Assembly (NCBI RefSeq): GCF_024723735.1
Contig: NZ_JANQDU010000003.1
Coordinates: 744,001-808,000, forward strand
Origin: Frigidibacter sp. ROC022
Lineage (GTDB): Bacteria > Pseudomonadota > Alphaproteobacteria > Rhodobacterales > Rhodobacteraceae
Reading direction: 5' to 3'
DNA length: 64,000 bases
Shown here piece after piece: positions 40,540 to 48,637 of this stretch. The position numbers were made by a program, and so were the translations under genes. Each line of letters opens with the position of its first letter. The stretch's first letter is position 1. The notes under the pieces are model-generated. The model was not told where the DNA came from and did not search any database. It saw only the letters and a program-made list of their open reading frames with translations.

Positions 40540-41913
40540 TCAGCCGAGGACGGATTTCACCGCCCTTGCCGTGGCCTCGACGATCGTCCCCGCCTCCTCC
40601 GGTGTCAGGCAGAGCGGCGGGGCGAAGCCCAGGATGTCGCCCTGCGGCATCGCCCGGGCGATCACCTTGTCCTGCTCCAGCAGTTTCGCCGCCAGCGCCG
40701 GGCCGATCTTGCGGGCCGGGTCGAGCGGTTTGCGGGTCTCGCGGTCCTCGACGAATTCGACCGCCGCCAGCATTCCGGCGCCGCGCACCTCGCCGACATT
40801 CGGATGCTCGCCCAGGGCGTCCTTCAGCGCCGCGTTCAGAAGCGCCCCGGTCGAACCGGCATTCGCCACCAGTCCGAGAGAATCGACCAGCTTCAGGTTC
40901 GCCACCCCCGCCGCGGCGCCGATCGGATGGGCCGAATAGGTCCAGCCGTGACCGATCGCGCCGTTCTCGTCGGTGCCCTGTTCCAGCACCTTCCACATCC
41001 GGTCGCCGACGATCGAACCGGAGAGCGGCGCATAGGCCGAGGTCAGCCCCTTGGCGATGGTGATGAGATCGGGCCGCATGCCGTAGTGGTCCGAGCCGAA
41101 CATGGTGCCGAGACGGCCGAAACCGGTCACGACCTCATCGGCGATCAGCAGGATGTCATGACGGTCCAGCACCTCCTGGATCGCGGGCCAGTAACCTTCG
41201 GGCGGCGGCACGATGCCGCCGGTGCCCAGCACCGGCTCACCGATGAAGGCGGCGATGGTATCGGCCCCTTCGCGGTCGATCATCTCTTCCAGTTTCGCCA
41301 CGCAATGCGCGGTGAACTGGGCCTCGGTCATCGCCGGATCGGGGCGGCGGAAATAATAGGGCGCCTCGGTATGCAGCACCTGCGGCAGCGGCAGGTCGAA
41401 TTTCTTGTGGAACAGTTCCAGCCCGGTCAGCGAGCCGGTCATCAGCCCCGAGCCGTGATAGCCGCGCCAGCGCGAGATGATCTTCTTCTTCTCGGGCCGG
41501 CCGAGGATGTTGTTGTAATACCAGATCAGCTTGATGTTGGTCTCGTTGGCATCCGAACCGCCCAGCCCGAAATAGACCTTGGACATGCCTTTCGGCGCCC
41601 GTTCAAGGATCATGTGGGCAAGGGTGATCGACGCCTCGGTGCCGGTGCCGACATAGGCGTGGTAATAGGCCAGCTCCCTGGCCTGGGCCGCGATGGCCTC
41701 GGCGATTTCGGGGCGGCCATAGCCGACATTGACGCAATAGAGCCCGGCGAAGGCGTCGAGCAGCCGGTTGCCGTCGCGGTCCTCGATATAGACGCCCTCG
41801 CCGCCGGTGACGATCCGGCCGGGGCTTTCGCCGCGGGCATGTTGGGCGAGATGGGTCGAGGGGTGAAAGAAGCTCTCGCGGTCCCATCGGTCGAGTTGGT
41901 CATTCGTCAGCAT
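40540..41913 (-). CDS. doeD: Class III aminotransferase, likely diaminobutyrate transaminase of ectoine catabolism
   Basis: A 457-residue PLP-dependent omega-aminotransferase. The Schiff-base lysine is Lys288 (LITIAKGLTSAY), with IADEVVTGFGR as the cofactor Asp motif. General homologues are annotated as aspartate or GABA aminotransferases. Its position directly after the semialdehyde dehydrogenase in an ectoine cluster suggests it transaminates L-2,4-diaminobutyrate to aspartate semialdehyde. The ATG at 41913 is preceded by AGAAGGA; the frame continues 20 codons upstream into doeC. It is the last gene of the leftward arm. Confidence 0.88.
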   Translation of the reverse strand: MLTNDQLDRWDRESFFHPSTHLAQHARGESPGRIVTGGEGVYIEDRDGNRLLDAFAGLYCVNVGYGRPEIAEAIAAQARELAYYHAYVGTGTEASITLAHMILERAPKGMSKVYFGLGGSDANETNIKLIWYYNNILGRPEKKKIISRWRGYHGSGLMTGSLTGLELFHKKFDLPLPQVLHTEAPYYFRRPDPAMTEAQFTAHCVAKLEEMIDREGADTIAAFIGEPVLGTGGIVPPPEGYWPAIQEVLDRHDILLIADEVVTGFGRLGTMFGSDHYGMRPDLITIAKGLTSAYAPLSGSIVGDRMWKVLEQGTDENGAIGHGWTYSAHPIGAAAGVANLKLVDSLGLVANAGSTGALLNAALKDALGEHPNVGEVRGAGMLAAVEFVEDRETRKPLDPARKIGPALAAKLLEQDKVIARAMPQGDILGFAPPLCLTPEEAGTIVEATARAVKSVLG

Positions 41914-41965
41914 GTCGGTTCCTTCTTCATTGCAAACCTGTATCTCGTGGTGTCGGCGGCGCGGG

Positions 41966-43459
41966 TCAGCCATAGTCGCGGCAGAGGTATTTCACCTCGG
42001 TGAAAGCCTCCATTCCCAACCGGGCGCCTTCGCGGCCCAGCCCGGACTGTTTCATGCCGCCAAAGGGGATCGGGGCGCCGGTGACCTGGGTGCGGTTGAC
42101 CGCGACCATGCCGAATTGCAGCGCCCGGCTGACCCGGTAGATGCGGCCCGGATCGCGGGAGTGCAGATAGGCGACCAGCCCGTATTCGGTGGCATTGGCG
42201 CGGGTGATCGCCTCGGCCTCGGAATCGAACGGAGCCAGCGAAGCGACCGGACCGAAAGTCTCCTCGCGAAAGATCGCCGCGCTGTCGGGCACGTCCGCCA
42301 GAACCGTCGGTGCGTGAAAGAGCGGTCCCTGGGGCAGCCGGGCGCCGCCGGTCAGCAGCCGCGCGCCCCTGGACAGGGCATCGGCCACCTGCGCCTCCTG
42401 CTTGGCGACCGCACGCTCGTTCATCAGCGGGCCGATGTCGGGATCGTCGAGCCCCGGGCCGACGGTCAGCGCCCGGGTCGCCTCGGCAAAGCGGGCGCAA
42501 AAGGCGTCATAGAGCGGGCGCTCGACAAGGATCCGGTTGGCGGCCAGGCAATCCTGCCCCGAGGTGGCGAACTTGGCCTTGATCGTCTCGGCCACGGCGC
42601 GGTCCAGATCGGCATCGGCGAAGACCAGCACCGGGGCATGGCCGCCCAGTTCCATGACCAGCGACTTCATCGTCGCCGAGGCGCCCGCCGCCAGCCGCCG
42701 CCCGACCTCGGTCGAGCCGGTAAAGGACAGAACCCGGACCCGGGGATCGGCAATCCAGGGGCCGGTGACGGTGGCGGCATCGCCGGGCAGGACATTGAAC
42801 ACACCCGGCGGAAGCCCGGCGCGTTCGGCCAGTTCGGCCAGCGCCAGGGCCGAGAACGGGGTCTCGGCGGAAGGGTGCGCCAGTACCGTGCAGCCAGCGG
42901 CCAGCGCCGCGGCGGCCTTGCGGGTCAGCATCGCGGCGGGGAAGTTCCAGGGCGCGATCAGCGCCGCCACCCCAGCCGGTTCGCGCCAGACCTCCATCTC
43001 GGCGCCATGCAGATGGCTGGTCACGCCTTCGATATTCGGGCGCTTGGCCTCTTCGGCATAGAATTCGACTAAGGAGGCGGCGTAGTCGATTTCGCCCAGG
43101 GCCTCGGACAACGGCTTGCCCTGTTCCAGCACCATGATCCGGGCCAGGTCGTCGCGATTGGCGCGGATCGCCTCGAACCAGAGCCGCAGCAGGGCGCCGC
43201 GTTCCTGTGGCAACCGCGCGGCCCAGCCGGGAAAGGCGGCCTGTGCCGCATCGATTGCCGCGGCGCTGTCACTGGCGGAGAGGCTGACCACATCGCCCAG
43301 GATGTCGCCGGTGGCCGGATCGCGGACCGGAAAGCTGGCCCCGTCCGAAGCGGCCTGCCAGCGCCCCGCGACAAAGGCGAAGGAGCGCACCAGGCGCGGG
43401 TCGGAAAGATCGGGGCGCAGCGACAGGGCGGTTGCCGGGTGCGGCTTGCTGGCGGGCAT
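41966..43459 (-). CDS. doeC: NAD(P)-dependent semialdehyde dehydrogenase, likely aspartate-semialdehyde oxidising
   Basis: A 497-residue aldehyde dehydrogenase close to succinate-semialdehyde dehydrogenases. The catalytic Cys304 (SGQDCLAANR) and general base Glu270 (VMELGGHAP) are in place, as is PWNFP near 171. The usual Lys-Pro-(S/A)-Glu coenzyme motif reads HPSAETP, with His at 195 instead of Lys, which is unusual. In the ectoine pathway DoeC oxidises aspartate semialdehyde to aspartate; the GABA shunt is the alternative function. It lies 121 bp after doeX and 52 bp before doeD on the same strand. Confidence 0.88.
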   Translation of the reverse strand: MPASKPHPATALSLRPDLSDPRLVRSFAFVAGRWQAASDGASFPVRDPATGDILGDVVSLSASDSAAAIDAAQAAFPGWAARLPQERGALLRLWFEAIRANRDDLARIMVLEQGKPLSEALGEIDYAASLVEFYAEEAKRPNIEGVTSHLHGAEMEVWREPAGVAALIAPWNFPAAMLTRKAAAALAAGCTVLAHPSAETPFSALALAELAERAGLPPGVFNVLPGDAATVTGPWIADPRVRVLSFTGSTEVGRRLAAGASATMKSLVMELGGHAPVLVFADADLDRAVAETIKAKFATSGQDCLAANRILVERPLYDAFCARFAEATRALTVGPGLDDPDIGPLMNERAVAKQEAQVADALSRGARLLTGGARLPQGPLFHAPTVLADVPDSAAIFREETFGPVASLAPFDSEAEAITRANATEYGLVAYLHSRDPGRIYRVSRALQFGMVAVNRTQVTGAPIPFGGMKQSGLGREGARLGMEAFTEVKYLCRDYG

Positions 43460-43580
43460 TGGGGCCTCCGGGGCAGGGGTCTCGCTGTCCGGATCATGCG
43501 CCGGGGAAGGCAGGACTTCCCACCAAAGCTTCGGCCTCTGCCAGATGTTTCCACTGCCAGAGACGCCTCCGGCAGCCGAT

Positions 43581-44057
43581 TCATCCGCCCAGCAGCGCAG
43601 CCAGCGGCGGCGGGCCGGATTTCACCGGCTTGGTGACGATGTAGCTGTAATAGCGCGCCAACCCGATGCGGGCGTCGAGAAGGCTGTCGATCAGCCGCTG
43701 ATAGCTGTCGATGTCGCGGGTGACGACCTGCAGCAGATAGTCCTGGCCGCCGCCGAGCGCCCAGCAGCCGGTGATCTCCTCCACTGCCGCGATGGCGGCT
43801 TCGAAGCGGCGGAAGCTGGCGCCGGTGTGGTCGGCCAGTTCCGCGGTGACGAAGACGGTGACATGCGGGCCCAGCGGCTTCAGCCCGATCTCGGCGCGGT
43901 AGCCCTGGATGATCCCGGCGGCTTCCAGCCGTTTCAGCCGTTCCCAGCAGGGGGTGGCCGACAGCCCGACCTTTGCGGCCAGCGCCGCCTTGGTGATCCG
44001 GCCGTCGCGGGAAAGGATCTGCAGGATGGCCAGGTCGCGGGCGTCGAGCGGGTGCAT
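43581..44057 (-). CDS. doeX: Lrp/AsnC-type regulator of the ectoine cluster
   Basis: A 158-residue Lrp-family regulator. The helix-turn-helix is at about 20-45 (RITKAALAAKVGLSATPCWERLKRL), followed by an AsnC ligand-binding domain (about 65-145, including WALGGGQDYLLQVV). The ATG at 44057 follows AGGGCCTGAG and lies one base after the eutC stop, so it belongs to the eutB-eutC transcript. DoeX-type proteins in this location respond to ectoine breakdown intermediates. The start is fixed by the conserved DARDLAILQIL. Confidence 0.92.
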   Translation of the reverse strand: MHPLDARDLAILQILSRDGRITKAALAAKVGLSATPCWERLKRLEAAGIIQGYRAEIGLKPLGPHVTVFVTAELADHTGASFRRFEAAIAAVEEITGCWALGGGQDYLLQVVTRDIDSYQRLIDSLLDARIGLARYYSYIVTKPVKSGPPPLAALLGG

Positions 44058-44058
44058 C

Positions 44059-45039
44059 TCAGGCCCTGACCACGGTTCCGGCGCCATCCAGCAGCGGCCC
44101 GACATGGGCCGCGATGGCTGTGTCCTGCGCCCCGGTGCCGGTCAGGTCGCAGATCGTGACGTCGCTCGGCCGCTGCCGCCCCGGTGCCGCGCCGCTGATC
44201 AGGGCGCCAAGTTCCACCGGATCGGGCGCCAGCCCGGCCTCCCGCGCCGCGCGCAGCTCTCCCAGCAGCGCGACCTGGGCAATGCGGTCGCAGGCATAGA
44301 GATCGGCGGCGGCCAGTGCCTGCGGGTCGATCTCGTTCTTGCCGGCCTGGTCCGAGCCCATGGCGGTGATGTGCAGGCCCGGATGCAGCCAGTCGGCCTT
44401 CAGCACCGGGGTGCGGGCCGGGGTGGTGGTGACGACCAGCTGGCTTTGCGCGACCAGTTCGGCGGGATCGGTCATCACCTCGGCCTCGACCCCCAGGGTG
44501 CGGCCGATATCGGCCGCGCAGGCGGCGGCCTTCGCCGGATCGCGCCCCCAGACGAGGACGCGGGTGAAGGGCCGGACCAGATGCGCCGCCGCGATCTGCA
44601 ACCGCGCCTGGACGCCGGTTCCCAGCACCCCGGCGGTGGTCACGCTCGCCGGCGCCAGATGCCGCGCCGCCACGGCCCCGGCGGCGGCGGTGCGCAGGTC
44701 GGTCAGATAGCCGTTGTCGAGAAACACCGCCTCGACCAGCCCGGTCGTGGCGGAGAGCAGGATCATCAGCCCGTTCAGGCTGGGGATGCCCAGTTTCGGA
44801 TTGTCGAAGAAACCGGGCGAGACCTTGATCGCGAAACCGTCGAAACCGGGAAGCCAGGCGGTCTTCACATCGACCTCGCCATGCACGGCGGGCAGATCCA
44901 TCGACAGGATCGGGGGCATCACCACGCCACCCGCCGCCAGCGCCGCGAAGGCCCTTTCGATGGCATCGACCAGCGCCAGGTCCAGCCGCAGCACCGCGCG
45001 CAGTTCGGCCTCGGTCACGATGCGGATGTCACGCGGCAT
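44059..45039 (-). CDS. eutC: Ectoine utilization protein EutC (ornithine cyclodeaminase/mu-crystallin family)
   Basis: A 326-residue protein of the ornithine cyclodeaminase/mu-crystallin family, with a Rossmann NAD(P)-binding loop at about 138-143 (GVLGTGVQARLQIAA). It pairs with EutB in hydroxyectoine catabolism, where the two are thought to convert the hydroxylated intermediate to the ectoine-derived one. The exact reaction is not experimentally settled as far as I know. The start overlaps the eutB stop by 11 bases. It is not a true ethanolamine EutC despite the symbol. Confidence 0.9.
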   Translation of the reverse strand: MPRDIRIVTEAELRAVLRLDLALVDAIERAFAALAAGGVVMPPILSMDLPAVHGEVDVKTAWLPGFDGFAIKVSPGFFDNPKLGIPSLNGLMILLSATTGLVEAVFLDNGYLTDLRTAAAGAVAARHLAPASVTTAGVLGTGVQARLQIAAAHLVRPFTRVLVWGRDPAKAAACAADIGRTLGVEAEVMTDPAELVAQSQLVVTTTPARTPVLKADWLHPGLHITAMGSDQAGKNEIDPQALAAADLYACDRIAQVALLGELRAAREAGLAPDPVELGALISGAAPGRQRPSDVTICDLTGTGAQDTAIAAHVGPLLDGAGTVVRA

Positions 45040-46030
45040 AGGTCCGGCCCTTCAGCGAATAGTCGCCCAGCATCACGTCCTTGCCCGCCATGATCCGCGC
45101 ATGCAAGCCCATGTCGAGATTGCGCCCGGTCACGACGGTTGCCACCGGCCCCCGTGCCCGCACCTTGCCGCTCGCCAGCGCCGCCAGCCCGGTGACCGAG
45201 GCGCCCTCGGCCACCATTCGGTCCTCGAAATAGAGCGCCTGCATGGCGTCGCGGATCTCTTCCTCGCTGACCAGCACCGCATCGTCGAGCAGGGCGCGGC
45301 ACATCGGATAGCTGAACCGGTTCTGCAGGCCGATCCCGCCGCCCAGGCTGTCGGCCAGGCTGGCGACCTCGGCAACCTCCACCGGATGCCCGGCGCGGAT
45401 CGAGGCGGCCATGGCGGCGCCACGCTCCATCGTCACGCCGATGACCCGGACCGAGGGCTTCAGCGCCTTGACCGCGGCGGCAATCCCCGCCGCCAGGCCG
45501 CCACCGGAGAGCGGCACCAGGATCAGTTCCAGATCGGGCCGGGCCGACATCAGTTCCAGCCCGATCGTGCCCTGGCCGGCGATCACCTCCGGGTCGTCGA
45601 AGGGCGAGATTTCCGCCAGCCCCTCGTTGCGGCAAAGCGCCAGCACCTCTTGCTGCGCCTCGTCCTGGCTCCGGCCGATGATCCGCACCTCGGCGCCAAG
45701 CGCCCGGATGCCGTCGAACTTGGCCTGCGGCACCAGTTCCGACATGCAGATCACCGCGCGCAGGCCGCGTGACCGGGCGGCATAGGCAACGCCGCGGCCA
45801 TGGTTGCCGGTCGAGCAGCAGGCGACGCCCGGCGTCTCGTCGGGCAGGGCCGAAACCGCATTCAGCGCGCCGCGCAGCTTGAATGCGCCGATCGGCTGCG
45901 CGGTTTCCAGCTTCAGCAGCACCTCCTGGCCGACCTGCGCCGAATGGAAGGGCGAGGGCACCAGCGGTGTCGCGTCGGCAATGCCGCGAATGGTCTCGGC
46001 GGCGGCCCGGAAGGCGGCGAGCGGGATCAT
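45029..46030 (-). CDS. eutB: Hydroxyectoine utilization dehydratase EutB (threonine dehydratase fold)
   Basis: A 333-residue fold-type II PLP enzyme. The PLP lysine is Lys51 (PIGAFKLRGA) and the phosphate-binding glycine loop is SGGGLAAG. It resembles threonine/serine dehydratases but sits with eutC, doeX, doeC, doeD and divergent doeA, so removal of the hydroxyl group of the 5-hydroxyectoine derivative is the likely job. The ATG at 46030 has no Shine-Dalgarno of its own. A 20-codon reading frame with a strong GGAGG stops four bases upstream, suggesting translational coupling. Confidence 0.9.
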   Translation of the reverse strand: MIPLAAFRAAAETIRGIADATPLVPSPFHSAQVGQEVLLKLETAQPIGAFKLRGALNAVSALPDETPGVACCSTGNHGRGVAYAARSRGLRAVICMSELVPQAKFDGIRALGAEVRIIGRSQDEAQQEVLALCRNEGLAEISPFDDPEVIAGQGTIGLELMSARPDLELILVPLSGGGLAAGIAAAVKALKPSVRVIGVTMERGAAMAASIRAGHPVEVAEVASLADSLGGGIGLQNRFSYPMCRALLDDAVLVSEEEIRDAMQALYFEDRMVAEGASVTGLAALASGKVRARGPVATVVTGRNLDMGLHARIMAGKDVMLGDYSLKGRTYAA

Positions 46031-46034
46031 CGCT

Positions 46035-46097
46035 TCAGGCGGCGCCGGTCGAGGGCGGGCCCGCCGTGCCGGTGCCGCGCAGCTGGGTGACAGTCAT
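46035..46097 (-). CDS. Predicted 20-codon leader ORF upstream of eutB
   Basis: An ATG with an optimal GGAGG site encodes 20 residues (MTVTQLRGTGTAGPPSTGAA) and stops with TGA four bases before the eutB start. EutB lacks its own ribosome-binding site, so reinitiation from this leader could drive its translation. No amino acid is over-represented in the way an attenuation leader would show. It could also be a relic of the missing eutA. Confidence 0.45.
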   Translation of the reverse strand: MTVTQLRGTGTAGPPSTGAA

Positions 46098-46163
46098 TCC
46101 AGGAACCTCCGCCAGGCTGTCCGGTTTGATTCTTGTTGACGGGTTTGGGCGTGTTGGTCTTAT

Positions 46164-46175
46164 GTTGTGCACAAC
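46164..46175. promoter_or_regulatory. Palindromic operator 1 in the ectoine control region
   Basis: GTTGTGCACAAC is a perfect 12-bp palindrome of the form TTGT-N2-ACAA, typical of GntR/FCD regulators. A TTGACA -35 for the leftward eutB operon lies at 46200-46195, which places this palindrome over the corresponding -10 region, a repressing position. Confidence 0.65.
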
Positions 46176-46267
46176 ACCATGTGATTTCCGAGTCTGTCAA
46201 GAAATCATGGCGGTGAACTCCCTCTCTTGCCGGGCCGATCCACGGGTCGTCCGACCCTCTCGCGACG

Positions 46268-46277
46268 TTGTATACAA
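46268..46277. promoter_or_regulatory. Palindromic operator 2 in the ectoine control region
   Basis: TTGTATACAA is a perfect palindrome with the same TTGT-N2-ACAA pattern as operator 1. It overlaps a -10-like TACAAT (46273-46278) and ends 18 bases before the doeA start. The GntR protein encoded at the end of the doeA operon is the natural candidate to bind it. Confidence 0.68.
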
Positions 46278-46295
46278 TGCAATCAGGGAATACCC

Positions 46296-47477
46296 ATGCC
46301 TGCCACCGACCTCCCTTTCAGCCAGAGTGAATATGACCGCCGTCTGGCCCTTGTCCGGCGCGGGATGGAGGCGGCGGGGCTGGATATCCTCTATGTTACC
46401 GACCCCTCGAACATGGCCTGGCTGACCGGCTATGACGGCTGGTCCTTCTATGTCCATCAGGGGGTGATCGTGCCGGGGCAGGGTGCCCCGATCTGGTGGG
46501 GGCGCGGCCAGGATGCGCAGGGCGCCAGGCGGACGGTCTACATGGACGAGAGCCATATCCACGGCTATGCCGACGCACTGGTGCAGACCACCGCCGCGCA
46601 TCCGATGCAGGACCTTGCCCGGCACCTGACCGATCTGGGCGGCGCCCGGGCGAGGATTGGGGTCGAGATGGACAACTACTACTATTCGGCCAAGGCCCAT
46701 GCGGTGCTGGAAGAAGAACTGCCCGAAGCCACTCTGGTCGATGCCACGGCGCTGGTGAACTGGCAGCGCGGGGTGAAGTCGGCGGAAGAGATCGCCTTCA
46801 TGCGCAAGGCGGCGCGGATTTCCGAGAATGTCGTGCAACTGGCGCTGGAGATGGCCGAGCCGGGTCTGCCGAAGAACCGGCTTGTCGCGACGATACAGGC
46901 GGCGCAGGTGGTCGGCGTGGGCGAGGACTGGGGCGATTATCCGGCAATCGTGCCGCTGCTGCCCTCGGGCGCCGATGCCGCCGCCCCGCATCTGACCTGG
47001 AACGGCGCGCCGCTGCAAAGGGGCGAGGCCACCTTCTTCGAGATTTCGGGCTGCTACCGCCGCTATCACGCGCCGCTCTGCCGCACTGTGCATTTCGGCC
47101 CGCCGCCCGATTACCTGAGCCGTGCCTCGGATGCGCTCTGCGCCGGGATCGAGGCGGGGATCGCGGCGGCGCAGCCGGGGGCGCGGGCCTGCGACGTGGC
47201 CAATGCGCTGCATGCCGAACTCGCAAAGGCCGGGATCGAGCGCAACGCCCGCTGCGGCTATCCGGTCGGGCTCAGCTATCCGCCGGATTGGGGCGAACGC
47301 ACGATCTCGCTGCGCGACACTGACCAGAGCGAGCTCAAGCCCGGCATGACCTTTCATTTCATGCCCGGCCTCTGGATGGACGGCTGGGGGCTGGAAACCA
47401 CCGAGACGATCCTGATCCGCGATTCCGGCCCGGCCGAGACGCTTTGCTTCATGGACCGAAAGCTGTTCGTCAAATGA
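46296..47477 (+). CDS. doeA: Ectoine hydrolase DoeA (M24/creatinase family)
   Basis: A 393-residue member of the M24 pita-bread family. The N-terminal creatinase-like domain (about 15-150) starts QSEYDRRLALVRRGMEAAGLD and contains LYVTDPSNMAWLTGYDGWSF. The catalytic domain spans about 160-385. DoeA (also called EutD) opens the ectoine ring to N-alpha-acetyl-diaminobutyrate. The ATG at 46296 is preceded by AGGGA and the second operator palindrome. It overlaps the next gene by four bases. Canonical neighbours doeX, eutB and eutC make the assignment strong. Confidence 0.94.
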   Translation: MPATDLPFSQSEYDRRLALVRRGMEAAGLDILYVTDPSNMAWLTGYDGWSFYVHQGVIVPGQGAPIWWGRGQDAQGARRTVYMDESHIHGYADALVQTTAAHPMQDLARHLTDLGGARARIGVEMDNYYYSAKAHAVLEEELPEATLVDATALVNWQRGVKSAEEIAFMRKAARISENVVQLALEMAEPGLPKNRLVATIQAAQVVGVGEDWGDYPAIVPLLPSGADAAAPHLTWNGAPLQRGEATFFEISGCYRRYHAPLCRTVHFGPPPDYLSRASDALCAGIEAGIAAAQPGARACDVANALHAELAKAGIERNARCGYPVGLSYPPDWGERTISLRDTDQSELKPGMTFHFMPGLWMDGWGLETTETILIRDSGPAETLCFMDRKLFVK

Positions 47478-48637
47478 CCGACATCGCCGCCGCGGTCGAG
47501 ATCCTGCGCGACCTGGTCGCCTTCCCGACCGTATCGACCGACTCCAACCTGGCGATGGTCTCGGCCCTGGCCGAGCGGCTGGAATTCATCGGCGCGCGGG
47601 CCGAGGTGTTTCTGGACGGCTCGGGAACCAAGGGCAATCTCTTCGCCACCCTGGGACCGCAGGATGTCGATGGCGGGATCGTGCTGTCGGGCCATTGCGA
47701 CGTGGTGCCGGTCGAGGGCCAGCCCTGGACGACCGATCCGTTCGAACTGAGCGAACGCAACGATCGGCTCTATGGCCGCGGCACCTGCGACATGAAGGGG
47801 TTCATCGCCGCCGCGGTGGCGATGGCGCCCGTCCTGGCCGAGCGGGTCCGCGACCGGCCGCTGCATTTCGCCTTCACCTATGACGAGGAGGTGGGCTGCT
47901 TCGGGGCCCGGGCGCTGATCGAGGCGCTCGAGATGCGCGAGCTGCGCCCCGGCGTCGCGATCATCGGCGAGCCGACGCAGATGCGGGTGATCGAGGGGCA
48001 CAAGGGCTGCTACGAATACACCACCCGTTTCGTCGGGCTCGAAGGGCACGGCTCCTTGCCGGACCGGGGGATCAATGCGGTGGAATACGCGGTCCGCTAC
48101 GTGGCGCGGCTGCTGGAACTGAAGGAAGAACTGAAGACGCGGGCGCCTGCGACCAGCCGCTTCGATCCACCCTGGACCACGATCAACACCGGCGCCCTGC
48201 ATGGTGGTCTGGCGCATAACGTCATTGCCGGGCGGGCGCGGATCGACTGGGAGATGCGGCCGGTGCAAAGACCGGATGCCGATTTTGTCAAGGCGGCGCT
48301 GCGCGACTATGTCGAACACTGCTTGCTGCCCGAGATGCAGGCGGTGCATCCCCTGGCCGAGATCAGCACCGAAACCGTGGGCGAGGTGGACGGGCTGGAG
48401 CCGGTGACCGAGAACGAGGCCCGCGAGATCGTCTTTGCCCTGACCGGCCAGACCGAGGCGGAACTGGTCGGTTTCGGCACCGAGGCGGGCCTGTTCCAGG
48501 GCCATGGCATCTCGACCGTGGTCTGCGGCCCCGGCTCCATCGAGCAGGCGCACAAGGCCGACGAGTTTCTGGAACTGGACCAGCTGGCGCAATGTCTCGA
48601 CATGCTGGACAGGCTCGGCGCCCGGCTGGGCCAATGA
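47474..48637 (+). CDS. ArgE-family M20A deacetylase, predicted to act on N-acetyl-diaminobutyrate
   Basis: A 387-residue zinc hydrolase of the acetylornithine deacetylase family. The metal ligands are His74 and Asp76 (SGHCDVVP), Asp106 (GRGTCDMKG), Glu138/139 (TYDEEVG) and Glu166 (IIGEPTQM). A dimerisation domain spans about 183-290. It occupies the place where DoeB/EutE, an unrelated AstE/AspA-type deacetylase, normally follows doeA. Acetylornithine and N-alpha-acetyl-diaminobutyrate differ only in side-chain length, so it probably performs the DoeB step. ATGA overlaps join it to doeA and to the GntR gene. A genuine arginine-pathway ArgE is the alternative. Confidence 0.85.
   Translation: MTDIAAAVEILRDLVAFPTVSTDSNLAMVSALAERLEFIGARAEVFLDGSGTKGNLFATLGPQDVDGGIVLSGHCDVVPVEGQPWTTDPFELSERNDRLYGRGTCDMKGFIAAAVAMAPVLAERVRDRPLHFAFTYDEEVGCFGARALIEALEMRELRPGVAIIGEPTQMRVIEGHKGCYEYTTRFVGLEGHGSLPDRGINAVEYAVRYVARLLELKEELKTRAPATSRFDPPWTTINTGALHGGLAHNVIAGRARIDWEMRPVQRPDADFVKAALRDYVEHCLLPEMQAVHPLAEISTETVGEVDGLEPVTENEAREIVFALTGQTEAELVGFGTEAGLFQGHGISTVVCGPGSIEQAHKADEFLELDQLAQCLDMLDRLGARLGQ

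Noticed and set aside
40540-43459. Simple GABA shunt (gabT-gabD) reading of the aminotransferase and dehydrogenase pair
   Set aside because: The enzymes could act on GABA, but their strand, order and proximity to doeX, eutC, eutB and doeA fit ectoine degradation better. GABA remains the alternative.
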